From positions 582,820-646,819 of the forward strand of contig NZ_JAIGQB010000002.1 in NCBI RefSeq assembly GCF_021083185.1: DNA of 64,000 nucleotides. The letters are read 5' to 3'. This DNA comes from Nocardioides furvisabuli (GTDB taxonomy: Bacteria; Actinomycetota; Actinomycetes; Propionibacteriales; Nocardioidaceae). The notes under the pieces were generated by a model, which saw only the letters and a program-made list of their open reading frames with translations, was not told where the DNA came from and did no database searches. Shown here one piece after another: positions 44,186 to 52,908 of the stretch; within the stretch, counting starts at the first letter, position 1; every line of letters starts with the position of its first letter. The translations under genes and the position numbers were made by a program.

Positions 44186-44488
44186 TCAGCCTAGGTCGGG
44201 GCGCTTGATGCGCTTCGGCGCGGTCGGGAGGTGCAACGGAGGCAGGGGGTCACCGTGTTCCTCACCCGTGCCGGGACCTCCGTCGTCCTCGTCGAGCCAG
44301 CCGTCGTGGGTGTCCACCAGGACCTCCAGCATGAAGGCAGGTGCGTCGCTCACCACCGCCCACGGGTGGTCCTCGTCGTCGTCCTCGCCGGCCAGCCGCT
44401 CCCGCTCCACGCGCGCCTCGAAGCCGTCCGCACGCAGCCGCGCGACGACCGTCTGCGCGTCGTCCTCGTCGAAGAAGATCGCCCTCAC
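44186..44488 (-). CDS. Small acidic protein, DUF2007-like
   Basis: A 100-residue acidic protein starting at GTG 44488 (GGATGGAGTC immediately upstream). The start MRAIFFDEDDAQTVVARLRA, then DGFEARVER, has the strand-helix-strand pattern of a ferredoxin-like fold used by DUF2007-type putative signal-transducing proteins. The tail is proline- and aspartate-rich (DDGGPGTGEEHGDPLPP). No partner is known. It lies between mshB and a divergent secreted-protein gene; the assignment is tentative. Confidence 0.6.
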   Translation of the reverse strand: MRAIFFDEDDAQTVVARLRADGFEARVERERLAGEDDDEDHPWAVVSDAPAFMLEVLVDTHDGWLDEDDGGPGTGEEHGDPLPPLHLPTAPKRIKRPDLG

Positions 44489-44612
44489 GACTCCATCCTC
44501 GCTCCCACGTGTCGCGAGCGCCGCACGTCCCTCCCCCATTTGGGCCGTATACATCGGCAGCGCGGCCACGGAGAGTGGGAGCAAGCCCCATTCGCCCAGA
44601 TTGGACGCCCCC

Positions 44613-45665
44613 ATGTCAGACCCGACCCCCCGCAACGAAACGCGCCCCGCCCGACGGGTGGTGGCCGCGCTCAGGCGTCTCGCACCCACCGGACTCGTGC
44701 TGGCGACGATCTCCGTCGTCACTGTCGCGGCCTTCGCGGCGTCCGAGCCAGGCGAGGGGCTCCGTGTGCCGTCGCTCGAGGAGTTCAACGCCCTCGACGA
44801 GCGCGTCACCGACCTCGAGGCCCGGGTCGCCGAGCTGTCCACGCCGACCGAGACCCCGACCGAGACCCCGACCGAGACCCCCACCGAGACCCCCACCGAG
44901 ACCCCCACCGAGACCCCGACCGAGACCCCGACGAGCCCGTCGGCGTGCGCACAGCCCGACGCCGGCAACACCGGCCACACCGGCACGCTGCAGCCCTACG
45001 ACGGACCCGGTCGCATCACGACCCCGGGCACGGTGGTGCAGGACGTGGAGATCTCGTCCCCTCTCGTCGTCGCGGCCGCCGACGTCACGATCCGCAACGT
45101 GCGTTCGACCGCGCCCATCGGCAGCACTGCCCCCGGCACCCGCATCCTCGACTCCACCGTCCCGCACATCTGGGCCTCCTCCGCGTCCGGGATGCTGGTG
45201 GACCGCACGGACGTCGGTGGCGCCCGGGACGGCGACTCCGTCCACGTGACCAGCGACTCCGGCGGCTACATCGAGGGCTTCACGCTGCGGAGGAGCTGGA
45301 TCCACGACATCGACGTGCCGGCAGACTCCCACTACGACGGCATCCAGGTGCGCGGGGCAACCGACGTCCTGGTCGAGTGCAACAACTTCGACCTCGGCTC
45401 GTTCCAGGACACCTACAACGCGGCCGTCTACCTCGAGGACGCCAACGGCGGCTACTCGGCGGCGCGGGTCGTCGACAACTGGGTGTCGGGCGGGGCCTTC
45501 AACATCATGCTCGGCGGTGCCCGCGACGACGGCGTGGTCCTCACCGGCAACAGGCTCGGTGGGGACGTCCGGTGGGGGCTGTGCAGCGCCCAGAGCGCGG
45601 CGTCCCGGCCGTCGGTGCAGTCCGGCAACACGCTGGACGGTGAGCCGGTGACACCCTGCACCTGA
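44613..45665 (+). CDS. Membrane-anchored or secreted beta-helix protein with TPTE stalk
   Basis: A 350-residue protein. A basic N-terminus and hydrophobic segment (about 24-43) form a signal anchor. A short coiled coil (LEEFNALDERVTDLEARVAEL, about 55-75, quoted as two overlapping heptad runs) is followed by about eight TPTE tetrapeptides (77-106), a rigid acidic stalk. The rest (about 110-350) is a right-handed parallel beta-helix of the pectate-lyase-like type (DVTIRNVRSTAPIGSTA, GIQVRGATDVLVECNNFDLG, VVLTGNRLGGDV) with cysteines near the ends. Likely role: polysaccharide binding or cleavage at the cell surface. The region 44531-44612 upstream contains two CCCCATTyG sequences but no strong promoter. 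Confidence 0.75.
   Translation: MSDPTPRNETRPARRVVAALRRLAPTGLVLATISVVTVAAFAASEPGEGLRVPSLEEFNALDERVTDLEARVAELSTPTETPTETPTETPTETPTETPTETPTETPTSPSACAQPDAGNTGHTGTLQPYDGPGRITTPGTVVQDVEISSPLVVAAADVTIRNVRSTAPIGSTAPGTRILDSTVPHIWASSASGMLVDRTDVGGARDGDSVHVTSDSGGYIEGFTLRRSWIHDIDVPADSHYDGIQVRGATDVLVECNNFDLGSFQDTYNAAVYLEDANGGYSAARVVDNWVSGGAFNIMLGGARDDGVVLTGNRLGGDVRWGLCSAQSAASRPSVQSGNTLDGEPVTPCT
44841..44930. repeat. 12-bp tandem repeat coding the TPTE stalk
   Basis: Units of the type GACCCCGACCGA or GACCCCCACCGA recur about eight times in frame (44841-44930), giving TPTE repeats. Synonymous changes between units suggest age rather than a single recent expansion. Confidence 0.85.
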
Positions 45666-45688
45666 GACGGGGCGGGCAGTCGTGTCGC

Positions 45689-45716
45689 GTGACACGGGCG
45701 TACCGGCGACTAGGGT
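45689..45716 (+). promoter_or_regulatory. Promoter of the gene at 45724 (leaderless)
   Basis: GTGACA (45689-45694, five of six matching TTGACA) and TAGGGT (45711-45716) are 16 bp apart. TAGGGT ends 7 bases before ATG 45724 and no ribosome-binding site is seen. Confidence 0.55.
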
Positions 45717-45723
45717 CACCCGC

Positions 45724-46830
45724 ATGTCCACCGCGTCGGAGATGCCGTACGTCGAGGGCGTGCACCTGCAGCGCACGGACGAGAACGTGCGGGAGATCGC
45801 AGCCCTCGCCGGGCTGCTCGGCGAGCCCGCGGGCCTCGGCGGGCTGCTCGCTGACCTGAAGTACCGCGTCCGGCGCGCCCGGGTGCTGCCCCGGCTCCTC
45901 GGGCGCGCGGTGCGCGAGGCGTGGCGGTGGGACGACTACGACGAGCGGGACGAGCAGTGGTACCCCCAGGGCATCTCGACGAGCGCCGACGCCTCCGACA
46001 CCGAGGACGTCGACGGCCGCCGGGTGCTGGTCACGACGTGGTACTCCACCGGCAGGGACGGCACCAAGCGCGGGTCGCGGGTGACCTTCGTCGACCTCGA
46101 CTCGGGCACCTACCGCCACGTGCTGCTGGTCTCGCCGGTGCTCGACGAGGACGGGCGGCTGGTGCTGCGGCCGATGAACATCCACGCCGGCGGCATCGTC
46201 TGGGCCGGGCCCTACCTCCACGTCGCGGCCACCAGCCGTGGCTTCGTCACCGCGCGCGTCGACGACATCATGCGGGTCCCCGGCGACGACGACCACCCGG
46301 ACCGGCTCGGCGTCGAGGGCAGCGCGGTCCACTCCTTCGGCCACCGCTACGTCCTGCCGGTGCGCTTCACCCACCAGGCCTTCACCGACGAGGGCCACGA
46401 GAAGCTGCGCTACTCCTTCATGTCGCTCGACCGGCACTCGGACCCGCCCGCGCTCGTCGCGGGCGAGTACGCCCTGCGCGCCGGCGCGACCACTCGCCTG
46501 GCCCGCTACCCCCTCGACCCGATGACGTGGCAGCTCTCCACCGGCGACGACGGGTTCTCCCGACCGCTGGCCCTTGACGACGGCGGGGTGCGGCAGATGC
46601 AGGGCGCGGTGATGGCGGCCGGCCGGTTCCACGTCAGCGTCTCCCACGGCCCCTGGATGCCCGGAAGCGTGTACGCCGGTCGGCCGGGGTCCATGCGGCG
46701 GCGACGCTGGGCGCTGCCGATGGGTCCGGAGGACCTGTCCTACTGGCCGTCCACCGACCGGATCTGGTCGCTCACCGAGCACCCACGACGGCGCTGGATC
46801 GTCGCGATGGACCGGGCCTGGTTCGACTAG
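45724..46830 (+). CDS. Uncharacterised soluble protein with repeated beta-strand pattern
   Basis: A 368-residue protein without signal peptide or membrane segments. The alternating short strands and turns (RVLVTTWYSTGRDGTKRGSR, VTFVDLDSGTYRHVLLVSPV, GIVWAGPYLHVAATSRGFVT, ARYPLDPMTWQLSTGDDG) look like a beta-propeller, and the tryptophan/aspartate-rich blades suggest binding rather than catalysis. I do not recognise the family. It has its own leaderless-type promoter. The 3' end overlaps the convergent GGCT-like gene by 4 bp. Function unknown. Confidence 0.7.
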   Translation: MSTASEMPYVEGVHLQRTDENVREIAALAGLLGEPAGLGGLLADLKYRVRRARVLPRLLGRAVREAWRWDDYDERDEQWYPQGISTSADASDTEDVDGRRVLVTTWYSTGRDGTKRGSRVTFVDLDSGTYRHVLLVSPVLDEDGRLVLRPMNIHAGGIVWAGPYLHVAATSRGFVTARVDDIMRVPGDDDHPDRLGVEGSAVHSFGHRYVLPVRFTHQAFTDEGHEKLRYSFMSLDRHSDPPALVAGEYALRAGATTRLARYPLDPMTWQLSTGDDGFSRPLALDDGGVRQMQGAVMAAGRFHVSVSHGPWMPGSVYAGRPGSMRRRRWALPMGPEDLSYWPSTDRIWSLTEHPRRRWIVAMDRAWFD

Positions 46831-47441
46831 CGACCGGGCGTGAGCACCTTGCGCAGCGCCTCCTCGGGCCACGTCGGCAGCATCCCCTCGGCCGACGCGA
46901 GGTAGCCGACGAGGGCATCCTCGTCGAGCCCGAACCCGTCCGTGAGCCCGTCGACCATCGTGCGGAGGTACGCACGCGACGGCGGCCTGAGCGGGTGGTG
47001 CCGAGACGAGCTGAGGGTGAGCACTCGGCGACCGTCCAGCCTGCCGAGATCCATCAGCACGTCGTAGACCGCCGACAACCCGTGCCGTGTGGGCCCGTCG
47101 GCGGCGAGTGCCAGCGCCGTGCCCACCGGCTGTCGCGCCTCCTGCGCGACCAGGTCGACGAGCTGCTCGACGCCCAGCAGGTAGGCACGCGCGTGCACGA
47201 TGCCCTCGCCCGACCGCGAGTAGAACGCCATACCCCCTCCCCACACCGTCGACTCACCGGCAAAGCGCAGGTGACCGGGGAGGGTGGTGGTCCGGTGGTC
47301 ACGCGGGGGCGTCCGGTCGCGGCAGCCCTCGTAGGAGCGGCGTGCGCCGGGCGGGGTGCCGCCGGAGATGTAGCAGCCGAGCCTCGCCCTCGACAGGTTG
47401 GAGCCGAACGAGGCATACCAGACGAGTCCGTCGTCGCTCAC
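46827..47441 (-). CDS. Gamma-glutamylcyclotransferase-like protein
   Basis: A 204-residue protein. The N-terminus LVWYASFGSNLSRARLGCYI is the GGCT-family signature (YxxFGSNL substrate loop), and CRDRTPPRDHRTTTLPGHLR plus TVWGGGMAFY is a pattern of the actinobacterial branch that databases sometimes call histone deacetylase. GGCTs cyclise gamma-glutamyl peptides to 5-oxoproline; the corresponding acid residue may lie in the middle of the sequence but cannot be placed with certainty. It is the last gene of a five-gene operon; GTG 47441 overlaps the ATP-grasp stop by 4 bp. A role in handling peptides made or marked by the ligase is an inference. Confidence 0.75.
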   Translation of the reverse strand: MSDDGLVWYASFGSNLSRARLGCYISGGTPPGARRSYEGCRDRTPPRDHRTTTLPGHLRFAGESTVWGGGMAFYSRSGEGIVHARAYLLGVEQLVDLVAQEARQPVGTALALAADGPTRHGLSAVYDVLMDLGRLDGRRVLTLSSSRHHPLRPPSRAYLRTMVDGLTDGFGLDEDALVGYLASAEGMLPTWPEEALRKVLTPGR

Positions 47442-49000
47442 TCCGGCAGGTCCCCCGGCTCGCCGGCCCTGCCCGCCTCCTCCAGCAGGACCGCGCACGC
47501 TTCCTGGTAGAGCGCCCAGGCCTGCTCGGGGCTGTCGCCGATCGCGGTCATGCCGAGCCGACCGCACTCGGTGACACAGCTGATCATGTGGAGGACCACA
47601 CCGGTCTCGCGGGACTGGTCGAAATGCAACCGGCGCCGTACGACTACGTCGAGCACGTCGCGCGTCGTCAGCGCGCGGAGCCGGTCGTCCTCGAGGTGGT
47701 CGGTGGCCACGAGATACCTCGCGGCCCCGGACGCGGTGCGGTAGGTGCCGAGGTCGCCGTCGTAGCAGCCACCGGCGAGGAACTGGAGCGTCAGGAACGG
47801 GTGGGTCGTGCCGCCCTTGCGCAGGTTGAGCTCGATCGCGTGCGCCTCCCAATCCCCCGCGTCGTCCTGCGCGGTCACGAAGTCGACGGCGAAGCGACCC
47901 AGGACGCCCTTGCCTGCGAGGTGGCGCCCGATGGCCATCGCGGGCTCCGTGATCTTGCGGGAGTACGCCGGGTCCGCGGGGAACACGCACCCCAGGTACT
48001 TCTGCCCGCTGGCACCGCCGAGGAGCTGGTCGTGGGTCGACAGCAGCTCGACGGTCCCGTCGGGCAGGACCCGCATCTGCACGCTCGGACTGGTCAGCGC
48101 CATGCCCGTGATGCGCTCCTCGACGACGCCGCCGAGCTGCTCGAACGCGACCAGGAAGTCGCTCGGAGTGAGGTCGGCAGCCTCTGGCTGGAGGCCCTCG
48201 AGTCGGTCCCGGAGCACGGCAGGCTCGTCGTCCGAGCCCGGCGTGGGCAGGTCCCTCAGCTCGACCAATGCGTTGCCCGACCCCGACACGCCCTCGTTGA
48301 TCTTGACGATCACCTCGGCCAGCTCGGGACGACGGGTCCGCATCCTGGCCACCGCTGTGACGAGGTCGTCGAGCGTGGTGAGGTCCTCGGCCCCGACGGG
48401 GGCACGTACGCCGACCTCGCCGAACAGCCGGCGACAGCCCGACTTGCTGCCGAGGGGAGCGAGCCGCGGGTCCGAGCCGTAGACCGGGATGCCGAGGCTC
48501 AGCGCAACGTCCCGCTCCAGCTCGGTGGTGTTGTAGGGGATCAGGTGGCTGACCGAACGGTCCGGGATCAGGTCCCGGATCCGGCGGAGCAGCCGGGGCC
48601 GCTCGAGCAGCTTGGCGCTGAGCGGCCGCGGGGAAGCATCCCCGACCGAGACGAGGTGCAGGCGCCGGAGGGCGTGGCTGGGGATGATGCCGGGCAGCAG
48701 CCCGAGGTAGTACTCGACGATCTCCTCGTCGATCGGTCCAGAGGTGACGTAGACCATCCTCAGCATGGGTTGGCGCAGCAGCAGGAGCAGGAAGAGGGCC
48801 CGCTCCTCCATGGCTTGCATGAGCGTGCCGCTGCCGGCCGTCGTGCGTTCGAGGCTGATCGAGGGGATGACGACGGCGGACTCGTCCGCGTGGTCGGTCC
48901 GCATCGCCTGCCAGATGCCGGACAACCGCCCTTGCAACCGGTCGTACGCCTCGTAGCGCTGGTCCTCGTCGAGATCGGGCAGCGTGGTCTGCTGGGTCAT
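47438..49000 (-). CDS. PGM1-like ATP-grasp peptide ligase
   Basis: A 520-residue protein resembling Pgm1, the pheganomycin peptide ligase. The N-terminal part (about 1-180) is the pre-ATP-grasp region (RMVYVTSGPIDEEIVEYYLG). The ATP-grasp core follows, with GSKSGCRRLFGEVGVRAPVG and EVIVKINEGVSGSGNALVEL as nucleotide-binding strands and AIELNLRKGGTTHPFLTLQF (about 413-432) as the magnesium/ATP motif typical of the PGM1 group. Such enzymes join carboxylic acids to amino groups of peptides or amino acids. It is coupled (4-bp overlaps) to a receiver-cyclase upstream and a GGCT-like protein downstream. The substrates are unknown, and no precursor peptide gene was found beside it. Confidence 0.82.
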   Translation of the reverse strand: MTQQTTLPDLDEDQRYEAYDRLQGRLSGIWQAMRTDHADESAVVIPSISLERTTAGSGTLMQAMEERALFLLLLLRQPMLRMVYVTSGPIDEEIVEYYLGLLPGIIPSHALRRLHLVSVGDASPRPLSAKLLERPRLLRRIRDLIPDRSVSHLIPYNTTELERDVALSLGIPVYGSDPRLAPLGSKSGCRRLFGEVGVRAPVGAEDLTTLDDLVTAVARMRTRRPELAEVIVKINEGVSGSGNALVELRDLPTPGSDDEPAVLRDRLEGLQPEAADLTPSDFLVAFEQLGGVVEERITGMALTSPSVQMRVLPDGTVELLSTHDQLLGGASGQKYLGCVFPADPAYSRKITEPAMAIGRHLAGKGVLGRFAVDFVTAQDDAGDWEAHAIELNLRKGGTTHPFLTLQFLAGGCYDGDLGTYRTASGAARYLVATDHLEDDRLRALTTRDVLDVVVRRRLHFDQSRETGVVLHMISCVTECGRLGMTAIGDSPEQAWALYQEACAVLLEEAGRAGEPGDLPE

Positions 49001-50154
49001 CGGCTCACCTCCTCGTGGTCCCGCCCCGTGGCCACGGCGGTGACGTCGTGGATCCTCACCGGTCGGCTGAACCCCCGCGGCTGGACGTCGCCGACGAGCT
49101 CTGAGGCCACGCGCTCTTCCACATCGGCCAGCACGCGGTCGGTGACGAGCACCTGCCACGGCCCCGCGTCGGCGCACAACCGTGCGGCCAGGTTGGTCAC
49201 GCTGCCGATGGCGGCGTAGTCGGAGCGACCCGGGTAGCCGATGCGCCCGAGGGTCGCGTAGCCCTGGGCGACCCCGACGCCGAGGGCGAGGTCGTGACCG
49301 CGCCGGTGCCAGCCGGTTGCCAGGCGGCGTACGTCCTCCCGCACGTCGAGCGCCATCGCGACAGCCGAGCCGGCGGGGTCTTCGTCGGGGACGGGGTCGC
49401 CGAAGAACACCATCACCCCGTCCCCGGTGAACCGCTCGAGCGTGCCTCGATGCTCGTCGATGCGGGCGCCCAGGGCGCAGTGGTACTCAGCGAGGACGTG
49501 CATCACCTCCTCGGGCTCCGACGCCTCGGCGAACGAGGTGAAGCCCCGGAAGTCCGCGAAGACGACCACGATCTCGCGGCGGTGGCTGGCCAGCATCTCC
49601 TCGTCGTTGACGACCAGGTCGGCCAGCTGCGGTGAGAGGAAGCGTCGCAGCCTGCCGACCCGCTCCAGCTCCTCCACCTGCTCGGTCACCCGCGCCTCGA
49701 GCTCCCGGTTCCAGGCCGAGATCTCCGCCGCCTGCCGACCGATCGTGTCCTGGTAGCCCTTGATCCGGGCGAGCGAGCGCACCCGCGCCAGGAGCTCGCC
49801 CTGCTCGAACGGCTTGGTGATGAAGTCGTCGGCACCCGCCTCGAGCCCCTCGAGCCGCTGCGCAGAGCCGCCCGCGGTGATCATCACGACCGGCAGGAAG
49901 GCGGTGGTGGGATCGCCCCGGATCCTGCGACACACCTCGCAGCCGTCCATGCCGGGCATCTGCACGTCGAGGAGGACCACGTCGACGGGTCGGTCCCGGA
50001 GGACGTCCAGGGCTTCCTGGCCACTCGCCGCGGTGAGCACGTCGTAGCCGCGCGGCGAGAGGATCGCGTCGAGCAGGCGCAGGTTGGCCGCCTGGTCGTC
50101 GACCGCCAGGACGGTCGTGAGGCGGCGTCGCCCCTGCTCCTCGGTGACGTTCAT
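48997..50154 (-). CDS. Response regulator with class III adenylate/guanylate cyclase output
   Basis: A 385-residue protein. An N-terminal receiver (about 12-130) has the acidic pocket (VLAVDD), phospho-acceptor D63 (LLDVQMPG) and K114 (ITKPFEQ). A coiled linker (about 140-175) leads to a class III cyclase domain (about 190-370): D201 (FADFRGF) and D245 (FTGDGVMVFF) are the metal aspartates. The base-specifying residues are not certain, so cAMP or cGMP product is open. Phosphorylation by the upstream kinase would control cyclic nucleotide output. ATG 50154 overlaps the response-regulator stop and the end overlaps the ATP-grasp start, each by 4 bp. Confidence 0.9.
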   Translation of the reverse strand: MNVTEEQGRRRLTTVLAVDDQAANLRLLDAILSPRGYDVLTAASGQEALDVLRDRPVDVVLLDVQMPGMDGCEVCRRIRGDPTTAFLPVVMITAGGSAQRLEGLEAGADDFITKPFEQGELLARVRSLARIKGYQDTIGRQAAEISAWNRELEARVTEQVEELERVGRLRRFLSPQLADLVVNDEEMLASHRREIVVVFADFRGFTSFAEASEPEEVMHVLAEYHCALGARIDEHRGTLERFTGDGVMVFFGDPVPDEDPAGSAVAMALDVREDVRRLATGWHRRGHDLALGVGVAQGYATLGRIGYPGRSDYAAIGSVTNLAARLCADAGPWQVLVTDRVLADVEERVASELVGDVQPRGFSRPVRIHDVTAVATGRDHEEVSR

Positions 50155-50528
50155 CCAGGGCCTCGCGTCAAGAACCTCTCGACCTGACCCGGGAGGGCGC
50201 GCGGACTGATGGGCTTCTCCAGGTAGCCGTCGAAGCCCGATCGCCGGGCCCGCTCGCGGTCCTCCTCCATCGCCAACGCGGTCACCGCGACGACTGGGAC
50301 CCCGTCGGCCAGGACCTCCTCGCGCAGGCATCGCAGGGTCTCGTGGCCGTCGATGCCCGGGAGCTGCAGGTCCAGGAGCACGAGGTCGGGGGGCTCGGTC
50401 GCGGCGGCGCGTACGCCGAGCTCGCCGGTCGTTGCGGAGCCGACGACGTAGCCGGCGTGCTCGAGCACGTCGCGCACCAGCTTGAGGTTGAGGGCGTTGT
50501 CCTCGATCACCAGGATGCGCGGGCTCAC
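50151..50528 (-). CDS. Single-domain response regulator
   Basis: A 125-residue receiver without output domain. The acidic pocket (VIEDN), phospho-acceptor D53 (VLLDLQLPG) and the conserved lysine (YLEKPIS) are all present, so it should be phosphorylated. It resembles DivK-type receivers that pass phosphate or act allosterically. It lies between the hybrid kinase and the receiver-cyclase with 4-bp overlaps on both sides, so it may be a phosphate shuttle between them. Confidence 0.93.
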   Translation of the reverse strand: MSPRILVIEDNALNLKLVRDVLEHAGYVVGSATTGELGVRAAATEPPDLVLLDLQLPGIDGHETLRCLREEVLADGVPVVAVTALAMEEDRERARRSGFDGYLEKPISPRALPGQVERFLTRGPG

Positions 50529-52753
50529 GGCAACGCCACCTCCGACCCCTCGAGCTCCAGCCCGTGGCCCCGCAGGGCGTCGAGGAGGTCGTCGCGGCGC
50601 ACCGGCTTGAGCAGGTACGCCGCCGCGCCGAGCTGCAGGCCTCGCTGCCGCTCGTCGATGATGGAGGCGACCACGATCGGGATGGACCGCGTCGCGGGGT
50701 CCGCCTTCATCCGGGCCAGCACCTCCCAGCCGTCCATGCGTGGCAACCGGATGTCGAGCACGACGGCGTCCGGCGCCGCCGTGCGGCTGACGGACAGCGC
50801 CTCGTGCCCGTCCCGCGCATGGAGCACCCGTACGGGCGAGGCAGCCAGATAGGCGGTCATGAGGTCCAGCGAGGCCCGATCGTCATCGACCAGGAGAACC
50901 GTGCTCAGGCTGTCAGCGTCTCCCTCGATCGCGGGCTCGACGGGCGGCAGCGGCAGGCGGAACGCGAAGACGCTGCCGACGGTCTGGGGCTCGAGCCACA
51001 GGGTGCCGCCGAAGAGCGTCACGATGCGGCGCGAGAGGGTCAGCCCGAGCCCGGTCCCTTCCTCCGTGGGCGCACCGCGGCGCCCCTGCTGGAACGACTC
51101 GAAGATCCGCTCCCGGTCCTCCGGGGACACCCCCACCCCGGTGTCGCTCACGCGGACGACGACGTCCTCGCCCTCACGCGTGGCGAGGACCCGTACCGCC
51201 CCGCCGTCCGGGGTGAACTTCACCGCGTTCGACACGAGGTTGAGCACCACCTGCTTGAGCCGCAGCTCGTCGGCCCACACGATCCCGACGTCGTCGGCCA
51301 CCTCGAGGCCGAGGTCGATGGCGTGCGCCGCGGCGCGGTCACGCACGAGGGACAGGACGTAGTCCAGACAGGCCCGCACCGAGACCAGGCTGGGCTCCAG
51401 GACCATCCGACCGGCCTCGACCTTCGAGAGGTCGAGGATCTCGTTGAGCAGCTCCAGCAGGTGCCTGCCCGAGGTCCATATGTCGCGGAGGTACTCCTCC
51501 TGCCGAGGGTTGAGGTCGCCGAACATCCGATCCAGGAGCACCTCCGAGAACCCGATGACGGCGTTCAGGGGCGTACGCAGCTCGTGCGACATGCTCGCGA
51601 GGAACTCCGACTTGTGGCGGCTGGCCACCTCGAGCTCGGCCCGTTTGGTGTCGAGCTCCCCGAAGAGCCGCGCGTTGACGACCGCCAGCCCGGACTGGTT
51701 GGCGAAGGTCCGCAGCAGCTCGGGGGTGTCGGCGCCGAAGTCACCGGGACGGCGGCGGCGGATCACCAGCGCACCTACGAGCTGGTCCTGCCGGACCAGC
51801 GGTACGGCGAGGAGCGAGCGCCAGCCGTCCGCCAGCAGGATGTCGAGGTGCTCGTCGCGGGAGGCAGAGGCCAGGTCGGGCACCACCAGCGTCGAGCGCT
51901 CGACCGCGGCCCGGCCCACGGGCGACGTGCTCCGCCGGATGGTGAGGGCCCGCAGCCGGTCGGTCAGCGCCAGGCTCCCCCCGGCCGTGGCGCGCACCCG
52001 GAAGCAGTCGGCGGCCGCGTCGTACTCCATGATCGACCCGCCGGCCGCCCAGCAGAGGCGCACGGCTCCGCTGACGATGCGACCCAGGACCTCGTCGAGG
52101 TCCAGCGTCGAGCTGATCGCCTCACCGATCTCGCGGAGGACCTCGAGCTGGGTGACCTTGGCGGCCAGCTCACCGCTCCGCGCCTCCAGCGCGCCCACCA
52201 GCTCGACCTGGCGAAGCACGATCGCGGCCTGGACCGCGAATGCGCTCAGCACGTCGACCTCCGCAGGGTCGAACGGCTGGGCCTCGGTGCGCCACACCGA
52301 GAGGATGCCGATGACCTCGTCGTGGAGCAGCATCGGGGCCGACATCAGTGTGCGGAACCCGGCCAGGCTCTGCAGGTCGTGCCGGCCGTAGTCGGGGTCC
52401 TGCAGCACGTCAGTGATCTGCTGGGTGCATCGGTCCTCGGCCACCCGGCCCAGGAGGCTCTCTCGCGAGCGGCCCACCGGGTGGTCCTCCACATAGCGGA
52501 TGAAGTCGGCGGGCACGTCGCCGGAGATGCGGGACAGCCGGAAGGTGTCGCCGTCGACGAGGTAGAGCTGGGCGACCTGGGCCCGGCAGAGGTGCACGGC
52601 CCGGTCGATGATGGTGTCGAGGACACCACTGGGGTCCGTGCCGGCCCGCCCGAGGGCCTCGAGGATCTCGCGGGTGGCGGCCGTCTGGACGTCGAGCAGC
52701 ACGCGGTCGCTGTCCGGGCCGCTCTCGGTCTCGCCCAGTGGGCCACCGTCCAT
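50525..52753 (-). CDS. Cytoplasmic hybrid sensor histidine kinase (GAF-GAF-HisKA-HATPase-REC)
   Basis: A 742-residue kinase without membrane segments. Two GAF sensor domains (about 25-185 and 205-365) are followed by HisKA with phospho-acceptor H390 (SMSHELRTPLNAVIGF), an HATPase_c domain (about 495-605: NLVSNAVKF, DTGVG, GTGLGLTLS) and a C-terminal receiver (about 616-735) with D667 (VVLDIRLP). ATG 52753 has GGAGGG 5 bases upstream. It is the first gene of a five-gene operon in which each gene overlaps the next by 4 bp. The GAF ligands are unknown; a small cytoplasmic molecule is the likely signal. Confidence 0.95.
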   Translation of the reverse strand: MDGGPLGETESGPDSDRVLLDVQTAATREILEALGRAGTDPSGVLDTIIDRAVHLCRAQVAQLYLVDGDTFRLSRISGDVPADFIRYVEDHPVGRSRESLLGRVAEDRCTQQITDVLQDPDYGRHDLQSLAGFRTLMSAPMLLHDEVIGILSVWRTEAQPFDPAEVDVLSAFAVQAAIVLRQVELVGALEARSGELAAKVTQLEVLREIGEAISSTLDLDEVLGRIVSGAVRLCWAAGGSIMEYDAAADCFRVRATAGGSLALTDRLRALTIRRSTSPVGRAAVERSTLVVPDLASASRDEHLDILLADGWRSLLAVPLVRQDQLVGALVIRRRRPGDFGADTPELLRTFANQSGLAVVNARLFGELDTKRAELEVASRHKSEFLASMSHELRTPLNAVIGFSEVLLDRMFGDLNPRQEEYLRDIWTSGRHLLELLNEILDLSKVEAGRMVLEPSLVSVRACLDYVLSLVRDRAAAHAIDLGLEVADDVGIVWADELRLKQVVLNLVSNAVKFTPDGGAVRVLATREGEDVVVRVSDTGVGVSPEDRERIFESFQQGRRGAPTEEGTGLGLTLSRRIVTLFGGTLWLEPQTVGSVFAFRLPLPPVEPAIEGDADSLSTVLLVDDDRASLDLMTAYLAASPVRVLHARDGHEALSVSRTAAPDAVVLDIRLPRMDGWEVLARMKADPATRSIPIVVASIIDERQRGLQLGAAAYLLKPVRRDDLLDALRGHGLELEGSEVALP

Positions 52754-52908
52754 CGCACCCTCCACACAAGCCCCCGCACCTCGAGTGTGCTCCACCGGCC
52801 ACGATGGCGGCAAGCCCCATTCGCGGGATCCCGCGGCGCGTGGTCCTGACCGCGACACGCCCGGGATACGGGTTGAGTCTCTGGGCGACTCAACCGCAAG
52901 TGCGCAGG

